A DNA stretch of 33,957 nt from Clostridia bacterium (lineage in GTDB: Bacteria > Bacillota > Clostridia > Lachnospirales > Lachnospiraceae). The stretch lies in NCBI GenBank assembly GCA_021201905.1, contig JAJQEA010000101.1, positions 1 to 33,957 of the forward strand, read 5' to 3'. Positions 31,865 through 33,957 of the stretch are shown piece by piece (within the stretch, counting starts at the first letter, position 1; every line of letters starts with the position of its first letter). Made by a program: the position numbers and the translations under genes. The notes under the pieces are model-generated. The model saw nothing but the letters and a program-made list of their open reading frames with translations, did no database searches and had not been told where the DNA came from.

Positions 31865-31895
31865 GACTTTTGTTCTATTCTTTCCCCTGCCTGTG

Positions 31896-31904
31896 TGATA
31901 TAAT
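31896..31904 (+). promoter_or_regulatory. Extended -10 promoter of the NlpC/P60 gene
   Basis: TGATATAAT (31896-31904) is a perfect extended -10 (TG-N-TATAAT). The -35 region 17 bp upstream (TATTCT) is poor, as is usual for extended -10 promoters. The start codon is 50 bases downstream. Confidence 0.65.
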
Positions 31905-31954
31905 GGGGGACGGTGCAATTATATGATTTATGACTGACAAACAGGACGCACAAC

Positions 31955-33904
31955 ATGAAAAAAGACGATACCATACTGCTGGTAAAAAAATATAAACGGC
32001 AGATTCTGCAGTATACAGCCCTGGCCGTGACAGTCATGTGCGCCTGCGGGATTTCCTATATGGCCGGACGTTACAGCGTGCGGCAGAAGGCGCCCGCAGA
32101 TGCCGGCTCCGGGGACGGGACCGCAGAAGCCACCTCACAGTACACCGACCTGGCTCCCGGTTCACCTTCCTTTCTCTTTCCGCCAGGCGCGGCCTTCCGG
32201 GAAGCGACCCCCTCCAATGTGGACATCATGGATTCCCAGGTGCTGAATCTGGTATACCTCTATGAGGACGGGGCGGATTCCACGGATCCGGCCGACAGCT
32301 ATGGGGGCCGGCTCTATGATATGCTGGCCTTAAAGGATGCCGCATGGTTATCAGGACTGTATGACCTGTACAATTATACGCCCCAGCAGCTTGCCTCCCT
32401 GCTGGGACTTCCGGAGACAGCCGTCACTTCACCGTCCGGTATCATCCCGGAGTTTCGCAACCTGTCCGTGCGCTTTGTAAACAGCGGCTTGCAGGAAAAC
32501 GGAGGTACCTCCAATGCGAGGGAAATCATTTCCATCATCAATACCCTTCATTACTGCGGCGTGCTTAAAGATATGAAAACCATGGAGGACTGTGCGGACA
32601 AGCTGTGGAACGCCTCCCACAAATACTCTGTGAGCATAGGCGGCATTTATTACTGTGACGGCAGCTGTCTGGACGAAGCAATAAAAGTAGCGCCAGACAC
32701 AGACGAAACCGGCGCAGACCAATCCGGCACCGAAGGTGTGGGGGAAGCTGCGGTGGGCGCCAAAGACGTGAGTGCAGCAGCGGCCGGCACGGAAGATGAG
32801 GGTGCGGCGGCGACTGGCGCGGAAGATGAGGGTACGGCGGCGACTGGCGCGGAAGATGAGGGTACGGCAGCGGCTGGCACGGAAGACGAGGGTGCGGCGG
32901 CGGCTGGCACGGAAGATGAGGGTACGGCAGCGGCCGGCACGGAAGGCGCTGGTGAAACAGCGGCCGGCCCAGAAAAAACATCCGGGCCCCTTGCGGAGCC
33001 TGAACATACAGAACCATCCAGCCTGCCGTCCCAGACAGCAGCGTTAGGCGGACAGGAAGGCGATACCGGGAATACAGCGGAAGCCGCCGCCGCAGTATCC
33101 TCTGATATAGAATCTCCTGGGGACGGGCCCCCTGATATAGCATCCTCCCAATCTGAAACCTCTGAAACAGCTTTGTCAGCCGACTCCCGGACATGTCCGG
33201 GCCATGTGGACTGCACGGTGCTGGCTGTGATCAAAGGCACTGCGGAGGCGGACAGCCTTTTCCAGGCAGCAGCTTCCCTGGAGGCGGTAAAGACCTCCGG
33301 CTGGACCGGATGGAATGCCGATACCATGAACATGACAGGCGTTTTGCTGGCCCAGGACTGGTTTCAGGAATACGGACTTTATACGGTTGACTATCCGGTG
33401 AAAGGAATTTTAAACGCCCGGGAGATTGAACAATACATGGGGCTGGTTCCGAAAGACGCCAGCCAGCAGCGCAAGGATTTTGTGCGGTATGCCCTTACAT
33501 CCGTGGGTAAAATTCCCTACTATTGGGGAGGCAAACCATCGGCCCCGGGTTATACCGGCAACCGCTTCGGTTCCCTGACCGCACCGGATGAGGACGGCAG
33601 GATTTTAAAGGGACTGGACTGTTCGGGCTGGATAAACTGGGTATACTGGTCCGTCACGGGAAGGGGACTGGGAGCCCAGAGCACCCTCACGCTTTTGGGC
33701 AGCGGCACGCCTGTGTCAAGGGATGAACTGCTGCCGGGAGATATCTGCATCCGGTCCAATCCCATGGCGCATGTGGTGATATTCCTGGGCTGGACACCAG
33801 AGGGAAATATGCTCTGTATCCAGGAAACAACAGGCAATTCCAATAATGTGGAAGTGGGAACCGTTACAAGCGACTGGGAGAGTTACCGGCGTATCCTGGA
33901 ATGA
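31955..33904 (+). CDS. NlpC/P60-type cell-wall hydrolase with repeat-rich linker
   Basis: A 649-residue, probably surface-exposed protein. The N-terminus has a basic start and one TM or signal-anchor (about residues 19-38, LQYTALAVTVMCACGISYMAG). A folded region at about 90-240 of unknown type follows, then a low-complexity Ala/Gly/Glu/Thr segment (about 245-420) with tandem 10-residue repeats. The C-terminal domain is NlpC/P60-like: YYWGGK, GLDCSGWINW with nucleophile C556, and MAHVVIFLG with H606. Such enzymes cut D-Glu-diamino acid bonds in stem peptides. ATG 31955 follows CAGGACGC, a modest site. It is monocistronic from an extended -10 promoter, divergent from glmS. The hydrolase call is firm; substrate and export mode are inferred. 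Confidence 0.87.
   Translation: MKKDDTILLVKKYKRQILQYTALAVTVMCACGISYMAGRYSVRQKAPADAGSGDGTAEATSQYTDLAPGSPSFLFPPGAAFREATPSNVDIMDSQVLNLVYLYEDGADSTDPADSYGGRLYDMLALKDAAWLSGLYDLYNYTPQQLASLLGLPETAVTSPSGIIPEFRNLSVRFVNSGLQENGGTSNAREIISIINTLHYCGVLKDMKTMEDCADKLWNASHKYSVSIGGIYYCDGSCLDEAIKVAPDTDETGADQSGTEGVGEAAVGAKDVSAAAAGTEDEGAAATGAEDEGTAATGAEDEGTAAAGTEDEGAAAAGTEDEGTAAAGTEGAGETAAGPEKTSGPLAEPEHTEPSSLPSQTAALGGQEGDTGNTAEAAAAVSSDIESPGDGPPDIASSQSETSETALSADSRTCPGHVDCTVLAVIKGTAEADSLFQAAASLEAVKTSGWTGWNADTMNMTGVLLAQDWFQEYGLYTVDYPVKGILNAREIEQYMGLVPKDASQQRKDFVRYALTSVGKIPYYWGGKPSAPGYTGNRFGSLTAPDEDGRILKGLDCSGWINWVYWSVTGRGLGAQSTLTLLGSGTPVSRDELLPGDICIRSNPMAHVVIFLGWTPEGNMLCIQETTGNSNNVEVGTVTSDWESYRRILE
32747..32986 (+). 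repeat. Tandem 30-base in-frame repeats in the NlpC/P60 gene
   Basis: About eight 30-base units encode decapeptides of the form AA(A/T)G(T/A)EDEG(T/A). The six central units (32777-32956) are closest to each other; the outer ones are diverged (AAVGAKDVSA, TAAGPEKTSG). High DNA identity between units points to recent expansion and length variability, in a linker between the N-terminal part and the catalytic domain. Confidence 0.88.
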
Positions 33905-33944
33905 TTTCCCATGAAGAACCAAATAGATAAAGAGGAGTATGAGC

Positions 33945-33957
33945 ATGAATAACAGAG
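33945..33957 (+). CDS. Possible start of a following gene, cut by the window end
   Basis: ATG at 33945 (MNNR...) is preceded at proper distance by AGAGGAG. Only four codons are visible, so nothing can be said of the product. Confidence 0.4.

Noticed and set aside
32747-32986. Possible CRISPR array (30-base repeats)
   Set aside because: The units are contiguous without unique spacers, keep the reading frame and encode a decapeptide inside a single gene; no cas genes are near.

Overview
The window looks like a housekeeping stretch of chromosome from a low-to-mid GC Gram-positive anaerobe, most likely a Lachnospiraceae member of the Clostridium bolteae/clostridioforme (Enterocloster) type. This is inferred from protein character, Shine-Dalgarno use (AGGAGG cores, some TTG/GTG starts), sigma-A promoters, a glmS ribozyme, endonuclease-type MutL, SepF, MinCDE next to MreCD/PBP2/RodA, and YlxM-Ffh-S16-KH-RimM order. 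No mobile element, CRISPR array, tRNA or rRNA was found. The gene load is on the + strand except glmS.

Layout. 1-3.6 kb: 3' part of citrate synthase, a small DUF4177-like gene with a terminator, and a methyl-accepting chemotaxis protein behind a possible sigma-D promoter and broken by a +1 frameshift. 3.7-4.6 kb: a MerR-type regulator with two C-terminal membrane helices. 4.6-7.6 kb: ylxM-ffh-rpsP-khpA-rimM, driven by a near-consensus promoter whose -35 box lies inside the preceding terminator. 7.8-8.4 kb: a YcxB-like membrane protein. 8.5-12.9 kb: mutL (single-base deletion), miaA and a PLP-dependent methionine gamma-lyase/aluminium-resistance family enzyme. 13-22.6 kb: a cell-shape and division block: DUF4321, radC, mreC, mreD, PBP2 (with a large insertion), minC, minD (frameshift that removes the membrane anchor), minE, rodA, mgsA and a D,D-carboxypeptidase. 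22.7-28.6 kb: a small P-loop-like protein, a HlyD-like membrane protein, a YggS-type PLP protein, sepF, aroB, lspA and an RluD-type pseudouridine synthase. 28.7-31.8 kb: a cytidylate-kinase-like gene converging on glmS; glmS is on the - strand behind a clear glmS ribozyme and sigma-A promoter. 31.9-33.9 kb: an NlpC/P60 cell-wall hydrolase with tandem 10-residue repeats. The first bases of another gene may lie at the right end.

Together, most of the right two-thirds serves envelope growth and division: elongation (MreCD, PBP2, RodA), septum placement (MinCDE), divisome anchoring (SepF), lipoprotein maturation (LspA), wall trimming (carboxypeptidase, NlpC/P60) and amino-sugar supply (GlmS under ribozyme feedback). 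The left third serves protein targeting and ribosome/tRNA maturation.

The main anomalies are three single-base indels in otherwise well-preserved genes (MCP, mutL, minD). They could be sequencing errors, or they could mark a real mutator/phase-variable strain. Other points are gaps in usual synteny (no trmD-rplS after rimM, no mutS before mutL, no mreB before mreC), the terminator/promoter overlap, and a membrane-tethered MerR protein. I did not see a convincing wholly new multi-gene system.
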